The notes under the pieces: generated by a model | Seen by the model: only the letters and a program-made list of their open reading frames with translations | The model's database searches: none | What the model was told of the DNA's origin: nothing | Translations under genes and position numbers: made by a program | Shown: positions 1 to 12,686 of the stretch, piece by piece | How positions within the stretch are numbered: position 1 is the first letter of the stretch | Layout of the letters: each line of letters starts with the position of its first letter | Assembly: GCF_035594125.1 (NCBI RefSeq) | Contig: NC_087151.1 | Span: 26,118,521-26,182,520, forward strand | Reading direction: 5' to 3' | Origin: Scylla paramamosain | Taxonomy: Eukaryota > Arthropoda > Malacostraca > Decapoda > Portunidae | DNA length: 64,000 bases

Positions 1-175
1 AAGAGGAGGAAGGGTAGGAAACGAAAGGCAAGAGAGGGGAAAGGAAAGAGCAGGGATGGGAAAGGGAAACAAGGAAAAGAAAGACGAGGCAAAACAAGGA
101 AAGAAAAGGAAAGGAAGGTAAGGAAAGGCAAGGGAAGGGAAGGCAAGGCAAGGGAAGGGAAAGGAAGGGAAGTCA
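1..175 (+). repeat. Degenerate purine-rich (GGAAA/GGAAG) repeat
   Basis: Nearly all purine on the plus strand, with GGGAAGG and GGCAAGG subunits. It is cut by the window edge. Confidence 0.8.
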
Positions 176-630
176 AGTGTTTGCGTGACAGGTGAGGTAG
201 AAGCTAAGTGACCCAAGGGAAGGACAGAGAATCGGTCGGTCACGGCAGTTCAATTTGCTTTCAATGGCAAGACACATTAAGGAAGTGAGCGTCCCTTGAG
301 AATATTGCACAAGTGAACATTAGCTGTTTTTTGGCAAGGCCGTTAGGATAAATGAGGCAAGTGAACGATACCCTAGAGATTTGTGCAAGTGAAAATTAGC
401 TATAATGTAATGTGGATTTGAGAATGAATGCACGTGAAAATTAAAGGATTGGATGTGGTAGGAAGTAGTAGTAGTAGTAGTAGTGGTAGTAGTAGTGGTA
501 GTAGTAGGAGGAGGAGGAGGAGCTTAGTGAATAATAAATAATATGGAGAATGTACGTATTGTAAATGAATAATGGAAGTGTGGTGTAAACTTGAGAAGCA
601 TGCACCAAGTATGATGTGTCTTGGTGAAGA

Positions 631-663
<33 letters not shown>

Positions 664-1022
664 TATGTGTGAATGAGTGAGTGACTGAGTGAGTGATGAG
701 GTGGATTTGTAAGCTTCAAAAATGGTAGTTAATGGTGACGGTGACAATGATAATAATGATGATAATGATGGCTGTACTGCAAAATTAAGCCCGATCAAAC
801 ACAAATATTGACTGCATAAATAAAGTAAAGAGGAATAAGAAACTGCAGAAGCACACATATAAGAAAAAAAATCAAACAAAGAACATGAGAACCAATAAGA
901 GTGCATCAGGTGTAACATACATAGAAAAAGGAGAAAAAGAATTGAGAACTCTAAGTACATTTCCTCATTTATATTCTTCTACAACTTGTCGATATAATAT
1001 TTTACTCATTCATTTATATTCT

Positions 1023-1057
<35 letters not shown>

Positions 1058-1182
1058 TGGAACGGCCACACCACCAGCGTTGACGGGCGGTGGTGTTTGT
1101 TATTGATTGCTTCTTTGTAGGTGTGGTGGTGGCAGGGGGGGGGTGTGAGGGAGGAGGGGAAGCCTGGCAGGTGGTGTTGGGG

Positions 1183-1185
<3 letters not shown>

Positions 1186-1252
<67 letters not shown>
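1186..1252 (+). repeat. (GA)n microsatellite
   Basis: About 67 bp of GA after a G-rich stretch. Confidence 0.97.
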
Positions 1253-1255
<3 letters not shown>

Positions 1256-1611
1256 AAAGTGGAGGGGAGAAGGAAAGCCGCCGCTGTTGTGTTGCCATGG
1301 TTGTTGTTGTTGTTGTTGTTGTTGTTATTATTGTTATTTTCAAGACAATGAATCCCAAAGACCACACTGTCCATTTTTTCTCTCTCTTTTTTACAATGAC
1401 GAACATTTACGTTAGGTGGAAAATACAGGAAAAATCAAAGCAAACATTACATACATCTGAAGTCCATTTTGGGGAAGTTCATATGTTCATTTTTATTTCA
1501 TATTTATTTAATGATTTATTTATTCACTCATTCATCCATTCACAATCTTAATTTTTTTTTCTTTTATTTTTCCTTTCTGAGTTTTCTTCATCAGTATCGT
1601 GGGTTACGGGT

Positions 1612-1765
1612 GTGCTAACAGGTTATACTGAAAGTCATTTAGGGTTTTCAGGGTGATTTTATGATTCTAGTAACAGCTTGACAAGATTTCAGCATCGTCA
1701 GTGGGAAAAAGACCGATGGGAACCCAACTAATCGTGTCTGGCCTTTGAAAACAGTCCTCATGTCA
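1612..1765 (+). repeat. Dispersed repeat family, copy A
   Basis: Shares GACAAGATTTC, AACCCRRCTAATCGTGT and TTGRAAACAGTC with 48095-48262. Older and more diverged. Confidence 0.55.
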
Positions 1766-1957
1766 GGGATAGTTTGAGGCCGTCCAAAACACTGTGATTT
1801 CGCCTCAGTGTTCACTCGCCCAGTTCAGCTTTCCCCACACTTGCTGTCAATACCTTCCTTACCCTTCCCATTGTTTTCCCCTTTTCCTTCTCTTTCTACC
1901 TCATCAAGATTCTCCTTCCCCTCCTCCTCTTTCTCCTCCTCCTCCTCCTCCTCCTCC

Positions 1958-3113
1958 GTCAGTGTCACAGTGGCAGGAACTGCAGTGTGACCTCAATAAA
2001 CTAACAAGCTGGGCAGAAAAATGGTTGATGAGATTCAATATAGAAAAGTGTAAAATTCCACATATCGGAAGCAACAACGTTCAGGCGAGATATGTAATGA
2101 ATAACATGCCACTGTAAAGCGCTGATAAAGAAAAGATCTTGGTGTCGTTGTGTCAAAAGACCTAAAGCTGAGTCAACACTGCACAGAAACAGTAAAGACG
2201 ACAAATAAATTAGTAGGGTTCATTGGAAGAACCTTTGAATTTAAATCAGGAAAGGTTATACTTGCCTTATATAACTCAATGGTGCTCCCTCATCTAGAAT
2301 ACTGTGTACAGTTCTGGTCACCATATTATAAAAAAAAAAAAAAAAGAAATTGAAAAACTAGAAAAGATACAGCGCAGAGTCACAAAGATGATTCCAAGAT
2401 TGCGCAATAAGCCGTATGAGGAACAACTGGAAGAACTAAACCTATTTAGTTTAACAAAGCGCAGGATAAGAGGAGACCTAATTGAAGTATTCAAATTCTT
2501 TAAAAGATATAGTAACCTTGATGCAAATAAATATTTTGCCATTGATCATTCTAACCTAACAAGAAATAATGGATTCAAGATTATACCCAAACGTTTTAAA
2601 TCCCACGAGGTCAAACTTTTTTTTCTTTAATCGTATAGTAAATATATGGAATAAACTTCCTGCAGAAATCGTAAACAGCAATTCTATTGAATCATTCAAA
2701 AATAAAATAGACAAATATTTAAAAGCAAATCCCCAACAAGCTCTCTTCTTGTCCGAATAATTACTAAATTCACTAATAAACTCTTATTTTACAGACACCA
2801 GTTTTATTATAAATTGTATCAACTTTGAGATAGGCGTATAGAGTTCACCGTAGGGTGAATAGTAGAACTTCCTTTCATCCTTTCCTATGAAAATTCCATG
2901 CCAGTTTTTCCATACTGCATGGTACTTTTCCCAACTATTTCCATGCCAGCGCAAGCTGGAGGGAGTGGTGGGTGGGAAGGAGCCTTCTGCTATGCTGTCC
3001 TGTCTCTCTCCCCTGTAGCTAGTTAGAAGTAGTTACTAAACAATCTTGCAAGGACCAAAAGGTCTGTTGCTGTTTTGCTTTCCTTTGTATATTCCTTTGT
3101 ATATTCCTCCTCC
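1958..3113 (+). mobile_element. 5'-truncated CR1-like LINE with 3' UTR
   Basis: Broken translation of a reverse transcriptase C-terminus: QCDLNKLTSWAEKWLMRFNIEKCK, DLGVVVSKDLKLSQH, LPHLEYCVQFWSPYYKK, EKLEKIQRRVTKMIP, LNLFSLTKRRIRGDLIEVFKFF, RNNGFK and IWNKLPAEIVNSNSIESFKNKIDKYL, stopping at 2758-2760. Stops and shifts occur near 2115, at a 16-base A run (2330-2345) and at a T run near 2620. The 3' UTR (2761-3113) ends in (TCC)n, and the truncated 5' end also abuts (TCC)n at 1918-1957. The last 235 bp recur at 16744-16978. Confidence 0.85.
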
Positions 3114-4793
3114 TCCTCCTCCTCCTCCTCCTCTTCCTTCCTCGCAAATAAGCCCTGAACAGATCTGCTGCGGTTTGTTCTTACTTTGTGGTCCTCCTCC
3201 TACTCTTTCTCCTCCTTCCCTACAAACAGTTCATTAAAAAGCGAACAAGCCTACTGCAGTTTGTTCTTACTCTATGCTCTTACTCCTCCTCTTCCCCCTT
3301 CTCTTGCTCATTGGGACTACTGAAGAGAGCTGCTCCTCCTCCTCCTCTCCTCACTTGGATTACTTAAAGCAGCACAGGAATCACGTGTGCTCCATAAGGC
3401 TGTGCTCCTCAGGTGGCCTTGTGCTATGATTTTCACATGTACGTGAATGTTTTGCAAAATGCCAGGTAGTTGGCCTCCACTGTAATGTTGGCCGTCGTGA
3501 ATGCTGCGGGAATGCATGCACCTCACCGCTGCTCCTCCCATCCCCGACTCCCACTCCTCCTCCTCCTCCTCCTCCTACTCGTTTTTTTTTTTTTTTTTTT
3601 TGAAGTTTAAAAGAAAGAAAGCCAAAGTTTTCATCGTAATCATAAATCAGACTTTTCAAAACAGGAAAAATAGGATTTAAGAGATCACACACACACACAC
3701 ACACTACCTGCCTCCTCGAGCGTCTCGGTGCTGTAATAACCTCATGCTCCAATGAGTTCGAGACAACCAGTGAACGAGCGAGGTGAAGCGAGGGAAACAG
3801 CTCTGGATGTTTCCGGGAGTTTTGTTTCCGTTCGAGGCCACACACGGTGCAGGAAGTGCGCGCGGATTTGTAGCGTCATCACTCCGCCGTCTTAAGACTA
3901 CCTGACCCACCAGCCAGCAAGACTCGCCCTCCGATCCTGACATGATACTGAGGTGCGTGTGGCCTGAGTGTGAAGATTAGCTTCTCAGAATTAGAGCACC
4001 ATGGGGGAGGCATACTTATTATATTCAATTATGTGGTAATAAATCCTTGCTGTGAGGGACCACTTCATTTACCACTTAGTTAATGTTGAATCCCCGCTGT
4101 CTCCCTTATTTTCTAGTTTAATGTTGCGACAATTACACATGAACGTCCCGTGTGGCCAGACTCATCACTGCCACTTTCCTTGTCAAGAATTATGCTTAAT
4201 ACAAAGGAAAAGCACAATTCAAACGTTTAACTAAGGTATATGAGCCAAAGTAGGATCGTTAGAACTCTTATTTTTTTCTTCGCTACACTGTTTTTTTTTT
4301 TCTGTGTTCCTCTTCAGTCATCTCAAAAAGTAGACAGGGTATAACACATATTTTGGAAAGTTACATTTCTAAAGCGTCTTGTCAACTTGTTCCTAGATTT
4401 GTTTTACGTCGCTTGTTCAATCTGCTGCTTATGGGGAAAGAAACTACTGGAGACACGCAACTTTTGTTTACACTGACTGGTAAAACGCACTAAGAAAAAA
4501 TAAAATACACCCATGAAAAAAAAAAATTAAGTAAAGTTTAAAAGTCAAATAAAAGGTGATATACTAAAAAAAAATAAATAAATAAATAAATAAATTGAAA
4601 GTTAAAAAAAAAGTTTCCACAAATTGAATAAGTTTGTGCTAAGTTGATTTTAGTACAATGAATTTCTGGACAGGCGTCTTTGTGAGAGGGAGGGCGACAG
4701 TGTAGGGCAGGACGTGTGGGGAGGAGGCGACAGCTCACAGAGGAAAAGCCGAGAAAATCGTCCATAAATCTAAATATTTGTTTTTGGCTGCAC

Positions 4794-4795
<2 letters not shown>

Positions 4796-4871
<76 letters not shown>
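4796..4871 (+). repeat. (CT)n microsatellite
   Basis: 76 bp of pure CT. Confidence 0.97.
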
Positions 4872-4874
<3 letters not shown>

Positions 4875-5388
4875 ACATTTCTTATCGCGTCCCAAGCCAC
4901 CTTCCAGATAACGAGTTGCATTCTTGATTATATTAAACACTGACATTTTGTGGCATCGTTTAAGCAAAACTTAAATACGAAATAATAAGATTAACATTAT
5001 TATTATTACTACTGCGTCATTAAACTGCACAAAAACGCTTTCATAATTTATTTTGATTATGTGGAATGAATTACGGCCACAATTTCTTTACACCAAAGGA
5101 ATTAACACGCCAGGAAATGTGGGCACGTGTCTGGTGGTGTGGACGTAATGCCCCTTAGCAGTGTTGGGTAAGTGTAAACACCACCTCACGTGTGTTGCCT
5201 CTCCTCTCAGCAACACTCCCCGCCAATGCCCCAATCCGCTTAATCCGCCGAGTCAAGGTACAGACGTGGCTTTCCGCGTGACTCAGCACCTCGGGTCAAC
5301 ACCTTGCCGCAACACCGCGACTCACACGTATAGACCCAGGAAGCAAAGGCCGTGTTCATGTGTTGCTTTACCGTTGTGCATGTTGTGT

Positions 5389-5474
5389 TTATTCATTTAT
5401 TTATTTATTTATTTATTAATTCATTCACTTATTTATATATTTTCTATCTTTTTATTTATTTACTTATTTATTTG
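5389..5474 (+). repeat. (ATTT)n-rich tetranucleotide repeat
   Basis: Imperfect ATTT units with TTCATT interruptions. Confidence 0.85.
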
Positions 5475-7865
5475 TTGATTTTTTTTTTAGCAATTGTTCC
5501 AATCTCGCAACACAAGAAGTATCGACACGGTGTGTTTCAGCTCCAAGCGTCGTACATAATGCCAGCTGTAAGAATAGAAATTAAATATAAACTGTAACAT
5601 TATGTTGCGTCATTTACCTCAGTAATTAAATTCAGAAATTTTTCACTTGTGTTAATTCCAAATTTGACCGCATCTTTAATAATTCTCATTTCACACACAC
5701 AAAAAGAAAAAAAAAAGCTGTGTATTGACTATCGGAATAGTTAACAACCGTGCGCTTACGAGCAGCGGGAGCAGCATCCTCCCGTATTCTTGACTGACCT
5801 CAAGACAAAAGCAACATTCTAAACTTTTCTTATAGCACAGTCCTTCGGCTTGTCATGTTGTATTTAACTTTTCTTTCCCGTAAGTTCTTCACAGCATAAT
5901 TTTATTCTATATTTTTTACTTTTACTCTTTTGTCGTCTCCGGATGTCCGAAGCAGAGGTGCTTCTTGATTAATTACTTTGTGGCTTCTGTGTAAGAGATC
6001 TGTGTCTGTGCTCAGCACAAAGTTAATTGTCCCTGACAGGGAAGCACACATTTCATACACGTCTCTAATCCTAAACCTCATAAGCCTTGGTTCACCTCGG
6101 CTTGGCTTCTGAACACAAAGGAGCAGATACTATTTTTTCTACTGATTTGTGCTGAATGTCTTCTATTATTCACGAAACATTTTCTTTTTTAATATGTTAG
6201 TCTTACCCACTCCAGCTCCTTCCCTTGATGTCTGACATTTAACCAAAGATTTTTAAGCACATTTTTCTGTGTATCTTTCCTTCTCTCGTTCAGTTCAGAA
6301 TGAATCGCTACCATCTCTTCGCTTTTTTCCGAGGATGATTTTTTCCTTAAAACTCAATCTTGGCCGAAACTTGGCTGTTCTTTCCCTCTCCACCACTTGA
6401 TTCATTATTTTTCTCTTCCTGTCTGGCTTTGACCTTCGGAAGGCTTACATTCTCAGTGGAGTTTCTCTTATTGTCCCCCAGAGCTGTGTTTTCCAGCTCA
6501 CACCTTTCTTGTCCATTTTTTTCCAGCTCTTTCTTTCTCCTTGCACCTGCTGGATGAATGTTTCTGCACAACCTGTCCCAGAAAATCGCGATCACTCTTA
6601 TCTTTAGACCAGCACCTTATCGCTTTGAATGTGAGTATTTCTCAAACCGTTATGAATTCATAATATTTATCTTATAATAAATATAGGTCTTTTATTTGAT
6701 TTCTTTATTTGAAATCAACATTGAACATCAAATTCAATGGAGAAGGGTAGAACTTTTGCGATATCTTTGGAGTCTGAACACTTAAAACTTTCGATTGAGT
6801 TCAGCAGAAATTTATAGTTTTCAAGTACCCCTCTTATGGTATGTGTGCCACGATATGTGCCTATATTTCAAGTATCCCTGTATATAGGTCACACTGCAAT
6901 ATATTTGGAGTGGGACTGGCCGTGACTGCGGCTTCCCCTCCCCTGCAGTGGTGCTCGGCCGCCCTCCAGGAATGTGGCAGCTGCAGGCCTCTCCCATCGC
7001 GGCACCGTGTTAATTGGTGTGCGTTTGAGTGGCATTCGTTATTAATTAAAGGTTTATTACATGTTGTTCAGTGTTTTTGTGCTGCAGTACCACAGGGGTT
7101 TGTTGGCTTCATTGTGTGGGTGTACTAGTGATCATAAATAATTGTTATTCAGATGTATTTACCGAATGATTATTTGGCGGCTGCGCTGCTCCAGTGTTCA
7201 GGTGTTGCTGTAATGTGAGATCATCTTCCCATTACTAGTGAGTGGCATATTCTCGTCCATGCATCCGGTGTCTGCTTCGTGTCGTGTTGGTATTAATTCA
7301 TGTTAAAGCCTGCAAATGTATTGCATGGATTTACGGTACTGTGGTAAAGTAGATACACAAAGTATACGTTACAAATAGGCTTAAGATAATTATACATTTC
7401 CATATAACCATATGCAAATACATATTTTTTTTTCCTGCTGATAACTATTTTACGTTATTTCTTTGGTGCAGCAATAAGTAAATGAATAAATAGACAAAAA
7501 ATCAGCGACAATTCATTCACAATTCATGGCATATTTTCAGTGGAAATCGCATCACTGGCACCTCTCATAAAGCCCTTTGCTTCACACACGAGTTCCATGT
7601 ATGGCTGGCTTCCTCACCTGGTTCACGCCGGGGTGCAGTAGTGGCGCAGGACTGTGGACAGCGTCGGATACTTGTGTCTCCAGGCAGCAACAAACCTCCT
7701 CCTCTCGTTGCGGCTTACGTAAAGTTATTGGTGCCCCAGAAGACTCGGCTTCCGGTAAAGGTTCGCTTGACTTGCCGTAACACGCTGTCTCCCGTGTTGG
7801 AAAGGAAGATGATGAAGATACTATTAATTATGATGTAGATGAAACCGATGCGTCTGCGATTCACA

Positions 7866-7866
<1 letters not shown>

Positions 7867-7944
<78 letters not shown>

Positions 7945-7990
7945 CCTCTCCTCTCCTCTCTTCTCCTCTCCTCTCCTCTCCTCTCCTCTC

Positions 7991-8075
<85 letters not shown>
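7867..8075 (+). repeat. Compound (CT)n with a central (CTCTC)n block
   Basis: 209 bp: pure CT, then a pentameric CTCTC/TTCTC block at about 7936-8001, then pure CT again. The central block is a higher-order variant inside a dinucleotide tract. Confidence 0.97.
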
Positions 8076-8078
<3 letters not shown>

Positions 8079-8172
8079 ACCCAGTCTCTTTGTCCTTCGC
8101 AACTCGCTCTATCTCGGCGGACCAGCGCTGTTCTTCTATATTCTCTTTGCTACTCCTTTACGGTTTCCCTCT

Positions 8173-8225
8173 CTGCCTGCCTGCCTGCCTGCCTCGTGCC
8201 TGCCTGCCTCCCTGCCTGCCTGCCC
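8173..8225 (+). repeat. (TGCC)n tetranucleotide repeat
   Basis: About 12 units with two interruptions. Confidence 0.9.
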
Positions 8226-8639
8226 ACCACACCTGCACCAGCCTGCCCTCACCTCGTGTCTTTGTCCCCTTTGTCTTTCTCTGCTCCTCTCCTCTCATGT
8301 TACCTTCTGTTGTCTCCAGTTTTCTTTTCTGTTTGTTTTTACTCGTCGTGATACTTTTTTCATAGCGTTTTTTTTCCGCGTCTCTCTTGCCTCTCTTGCG
8401 AAGTAATTAGTATCTGGCTTTATGTGTTTTATTCTGTAGTTTATTTAGCAGTTGGCGTGTTTGGTGATGAAACGGAGAGGCTACACGTAGGTTAGGTCTT
8501 GGTGTGTGGGAAAGTGTGAACATATTCCAGTGCAAGCTCGTACATAAATATCTGCTTGAGGAACAGAGGAAAGCATGTAAGATGTGGAGACCCTGAACAC
8601 CACAGCAGACCACGCTTGGTTTATCATCAGAAGGACCCG

Positions 8640-8870
8640 TGCTTTGAAACGCTTCGGGTTTTCATAAGGACTGTTTTCAAAGGCCACTCAGATGATTAGG
8701 CAAGTTATCATGGACTCTCTTTTTCATTGATGCAGAATTCCAGTGAAACTATTGTTAGTATGATGAAAAATAAACTTCAAAGCCCAGTAACTTTACATGG
8801 AGCCTGTTGAAAATTGTCGAGGTAAGACGCCGAATGTTTGAGGATGCGGTCCCGTGAGACGATCTTGCTA
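8640..8870 (+). repeat. Dispersed repeat family, copy B
   Basis: Shares ACTGTTTTCAAAGGCCAC with the copy near 46960. Shares the CAGTAACTT ... GCCTGTT ... GACGC-GAA ... GGTCC series with the copy near 22850. Noncoding and of unknown class. Confidence 0.6.
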
Positions 8871-8918
8871 ACAAGGCGACGCTTCACTGACTGTCGCGAA
8901 CTCAAGACATTGTGTACT

Positions 8919-9130
8919 CCAGTATTAGAGTGTTTTGTTTTCTGCTCCTTGTGTTCCAGTATTAGAGTGTTTTGTGCTCTGCTCCTTGTGTTCCAGTATT
9001 AGAATGTTTTGTGTTCTGCTCCTTGTGTTCCAGTATTAGAGTGTTTTGTTCTCTGCTCCTTGTGTTCCAGTATTAGAATGTTTTGTGCTCTGCTCCTTGT
9101 GTTCCAGTATTAGAATGTTTTGTGTTCTGC
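8919..9130 (+). repeat. 37-bp minisatellite, about six copies
   Basis: Units start with CCAGTATTAG at 8919, 8956, 8993, 9030, 9067 and 9104. They vary at two spots (AG/AA and TTTT/TGCT/TGTT/TTCT). Unit 3 equals unit 6 over the shared part, and unit 2 resembles unit 5, which hints at a 111-bp higher-order unit. Confidence 0.93.
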
Positions 9131-10121
9131 TCTTCCTCTGTTCTCCTCCTGGACTCTAGCCGTTGTCTGTTCCAGTATCAATGTCTTGTTCTGCTTTTTT
9201 TTTCTGCTTTCCTCGTTTCTTTTACTGTGTTTTCAGCTGCATTCATATAAGCCTCTTTAAGTACACCAGGAACTTTCGCCACAGAATACGACGCATCCAT
9301 CAGCAGTTCCGTGACAGAGTTCTTTAGAGAAGACCTTGCTTACGGAAGTACGTGGCCTTTGCGCACGCTGGAATATTAACAGATGTATGAAGTCCTCTCA
9401 TATTTTACTTATATGTGCATAACATTTCTGCTGCTATACCAATTGCTTTCACACATGAGTAATAAGGGCTCACTCTTAAAAGCTGTGTTCTCAAAAGTAT
9501 TATTTTGAAATAGCCCAGGGAATTAGTACCTTGAGTGGGCCTTTTTTTATATAACCTTTTTGTTGCCCTAAGCCAGAGTCCCCTCTTACATAAAAAAAAA
9601 TGTAGTTAGGTTTCCCATGGATTTTATTGATCTTTCCATTGTAAAACTATCACTAGAATCATTGAAACACCTTGAAACATCCCAGTAGACTTCAAATTTC
9701 ATATAGATGTCGAGAAAAAATGCGGGAAAATTTGAAAAAATTCAGTCCAAGTTCATATTTTCATTGTTAAACTATCACTAGAATAATTGGAAACACTAAA
9801 AAAATAATAACTTCAAGGGTCATATGGTCACCGAGAAAAGACGCGAAAAAGACCCAGACTCAGAATACGGTTTTTAAGTTCATTCATTTCAATTGATATT
9901 TCGGCACCATCAGAAGTGACATCCGTGAATAGTGATTTCCAGCAAGCAACCAAGACCAGCAGCGTCCACTGGAACGTTTGTGTATCACTGGCAACGTTTT
10001 CTTCGTGAGAGTGACCCTGACCCCGCGCTGTCCCTCCGTCACCACCTTCTGGCCATTTGTTTTCGTTTACCCTCCCATGAACATACTAATTAAGAAAAAG
10101 CTTCTAATCGCATCACGTTAA
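9131..10121. other. No gene recognised
   Basis: Contains an imperfect duplication of about 125 bp. Segments starting near 9637 and 9761 share CATTGT-AAACTATCACTAGAAT, ATTG-AAACAC and CGAGAAAA-A-GCG. No coding signal was seen. Confidence 0.6.
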
Positions 10122-10122
10122 G

Positions 10123-10195
<73 letters not shown>
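10122..10195 (+). repeat. (CT)n microsatellite, interrupted
   Basis: 74 bp of CT with two CCT interruptions. Confidence 0.95.
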
Positions 10196-10198
<3 letters not shown>

Positions 10199-10224
10199 GA
10201 CTCCAAAAACACAATTCTTGTAGA

Positions 10225-10620
10225 CAATTGAATCTTTGAAACGGGAAAGAAAGAAAACGGATGAAGGGGAAAAAAAACAGAAAAACGTAAATATGGAAGG
10301 AAAGATAAGGGATAAGAGATGAAGGGAAGTAAGTGCCCACCAAGATGGAAATTTAGGAGATGGGAGTGTTAAGGGAAAAGGAAAACAATGGTGCGGGGTA
10401 GAGACTAGAGAATAAGACCAGGAAATGATGAGAGAAAGGAGGAAGGGAACAGAGAAGGGGAAAGGAGAAGGAGAAGAGGGAAGAAGAAGGAAGGGAAAGG
10501 AAAAGAGAGAAGTAGAGAGAACACGAAAGGGAAGGAGAAGAGGGAGGAAAATTATAAGGAAAGAAGAAAGGAGAAGCAGAGAGTGAGAGAAGTGAGAGAA
10601 GTGAGAGAGGAGTGAAAGTT
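10225..10620 (+). repeat. Long polypurine stretch
   Basis: About 400 bp that is mostly A and G (AAGGAG, GGGAAAGG and similar units) with scattered pyrimidines. It is a candidate triplex-forming region. Confidence 0.75.
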
Positions 10621-10640
10621 TTAAATAGGTACTGAAGGGA

Positions 10641-10643
<3 letters not shown>

Positions 10644-10728
<85 letters not shown>

Positions 10729-10752
10729 GCATCGTCACACTCACTTGTCAGT

Positions 10753-10822
<70 letters not shown>
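10644..10822. repeat. (CT)n - spacer - (GA)n inverted pair
   Basis: (CT)41 at 10644-10725, a 29-bp spacer, then (GA)34 at 10755-10822. The two tracts are complementary and could fold into a stem of about 68 bp. Confidence 0.95.
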
Positions 10823-10825
<3 letters not shown>

Positions 10826-11084
10826 GATGATGATGATGATGGCAGGAAGAGACGTGAGGGAAAGAGGCGAGGACGTGCTTCTGAGGGAGAGACGAGAACA
10901 GGTGCATAAGGAAGTGCGAAAATAGTGGTGGTGGTGGTGGTGGTGGTGCCCTCCGTCAGTATACCCTCGTGCATTTTACATTAAGGCAGGTTGGGTGGAT
11001 GAGTGGCTGGCTGGCTGGGTGGCTGGATGGCTGGGTGGGTTGGTGGTTAGCGGTTGTGTTCTGACGCGGTTGGTTTACTGCAGC

Positions 11085-11140
<56 letters not shown>

Positions 11141-11230
11141 ACTTAATTAATTGTTAGTTCTGTATTGGATTCCACGCGTCAATTGCACATCCCCAGCGGT
11201 TGTGTTTCATCAAAAGGACATGCTGTTTAT

Positions 11231-11303
<73 letters not shown>

Positions 11304-12064
11304 GCGGATCTGACCCCTGGCGATGTAATTTGAAAGCTAAATCGTCATCCATAACATTATAGGATTAATCAAACAACAGGAATTCCGGCGTGTTGACATT
11401 CCCCTTGCTGCCCTTCGCCTTCTCATTCCCCTTCATTCCCTCCTCCTCCTCCTCCTTCTCCTCCTCGTCCTTCTCCCCACGATGCGATAAAGGCAAACAA
11501 AGGAGGAAGATATATTATGAGTAGTGAATTTTTCTCCCCCTCTTCTTTACGTCTCTTTCGTATTCTGTTTTTCTCTGTAATACTGCAGTGCAAAAAGAAA
11601 CACACAAATGAGATTATGTGAAATGGCTTTTGTTCACGTGATGCGTCTACGTATTTTGTATATTGTATTACAGACTGAGAAACAGACAGACAGACAGACA
11701 TGCACAGACAGGCTGGCAGGTATACACACACACACGTAGGTACATACATACACACGCAGGATTAAGTGTGCATTAAGTGTGCGTTATTATCATTATTGTG
11801 ATCATTATTTTTTTTATTATCATCATCATCATTATCATCATTATCATTGTTGTTGTGGCAGTGGTGATGAAAGAAGATTGTTTGGGTTGTGGTTCTGGTG
11901 GTGGTGATGGTGATGGTGTATTTTAGATTTCGTCGATCTATCGGTGTCTCTCTCTTTGTCTCTGAGTGTCTTTGTTCCTGAATACACATTATGTTTGTGT
12001 CTTGTCGGTCTTTCTTTCTTACAAACTGAAATACTTTTATGAGCGGTCTGTCCAAGTCATTATT
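10823..12064. other. No gene recognised; simple repeats
   Basis: Contains (GAT)n at 10826-10841, (GGT)n at 10925-10948, a GGCT/GGGT stretch at 10995-11047, (GT)n at 11085-11138, (CT)n at 11234-11300, (TCC)n near 11440 and CAT/ATT runs near 11780-11850. No gene signal. Confidence 0.65.
11234..11300 (+). repeat. (CT)n microsatellite
   Basis: 67 bp of pure CT. Confidence 0.96.
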
Positions 12065-12605
12065 GATAATTATTCCTTCCCCTTTACATCATTTCTTCGA
12101 CTGGCTTCTCCTCTCCATTTATTTTCTCTCTAACGACTCCCTTACCCTCCCTGCCCTTTCTCATTTCACCCTTTTTCCTTCACATCCCATTCCCTATCTT
12201 TAACTCCTCTTCTCCTCCCTTGTATCTCCCTCTTACCTCTCCCTATCTCTACTTTCCTTCTCCTTCCCCTCTCCTCCCCTCCCGTACATCCAACTCTTAT
12301 CCCTTCCTAGCTCTCCCTTCCTTCATTTTCCCTCTCTCAATCCATTCTCCTCACTTCCTCTCATTTCCTCCTTCCTCACATCCTTCCAACTTCTCTCTCT
12401 CCCCCATTGCTTCTCCCTTACACCCTTCTCTTATTCTACCGTCTCCTCTCCCTTCCACCGGCCCTCTTCCTCCCTCACACCCCATCCTCCCAGCTCCTGT
12501 CCCTTCAGTCCCCTCCATCCCTCGCCTCACCTTCCGCCTCACCTTGTCACGACATTGTCTTAATAGCCTTGACCTGGTCCCGCTGCCTTCCCTCGTTCCT
12601 GCTCA
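12065..12605 (+). repeat. Long polypyrimidine stretch
   Basis: About 540 bp dominated by C and T (CCCTTCC and CTCTCCC units). It is a degenerate mirror of the polypurine stretch at 10225-10620. The long open frame through it is a composition artefact. Confidence 0.75.
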
Positions 12606-12619
12606 GTGGTCCGAGAGTG

Positions 12620-12621
<2 letters not shown>

Positions 12622-12686
<65 letters not shown>

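Larger units (their letters stand above)
176..1917. other. No gene recognised; microsatellite-rich
   Basis: Holds (TAG)n/(GAG)n at 465-522, (GT)n at 630-671 and 1026-1055, an 11-base G run near 1132, (GA)n at 1186-1252, (GTT)n at 1300-1335 and a probable dispersed-repeat copy at 1612-1765. The open frames here are products of the repeats. Confidence 0.7.
3114..8639. other. No gene recognised; intergenic with simple repeats
   Basis: Contains (TCC)n at 3114-3133 and 3554-3576, a T run at 3582-3601, an imperfect tandem duplication of about 95 bp around 3150-3290, (CT)n at 4796-4871, an (ATTT)-rich stretch at 5389-5474 and the compound CT block at 7867-8075. The minus frame at 6595-6347 is rich in Lys/Glu and is not recognised. 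Nothing else here could be supported as a gene. Confidence 0.6.

Noticed and set aside
8919..9130. Regularly spaced repeats resembling a CRISPR array
   Set aside because: The units are contiguous 37-bp tandem copies with no unique spacers, in a eukaryotic genome.
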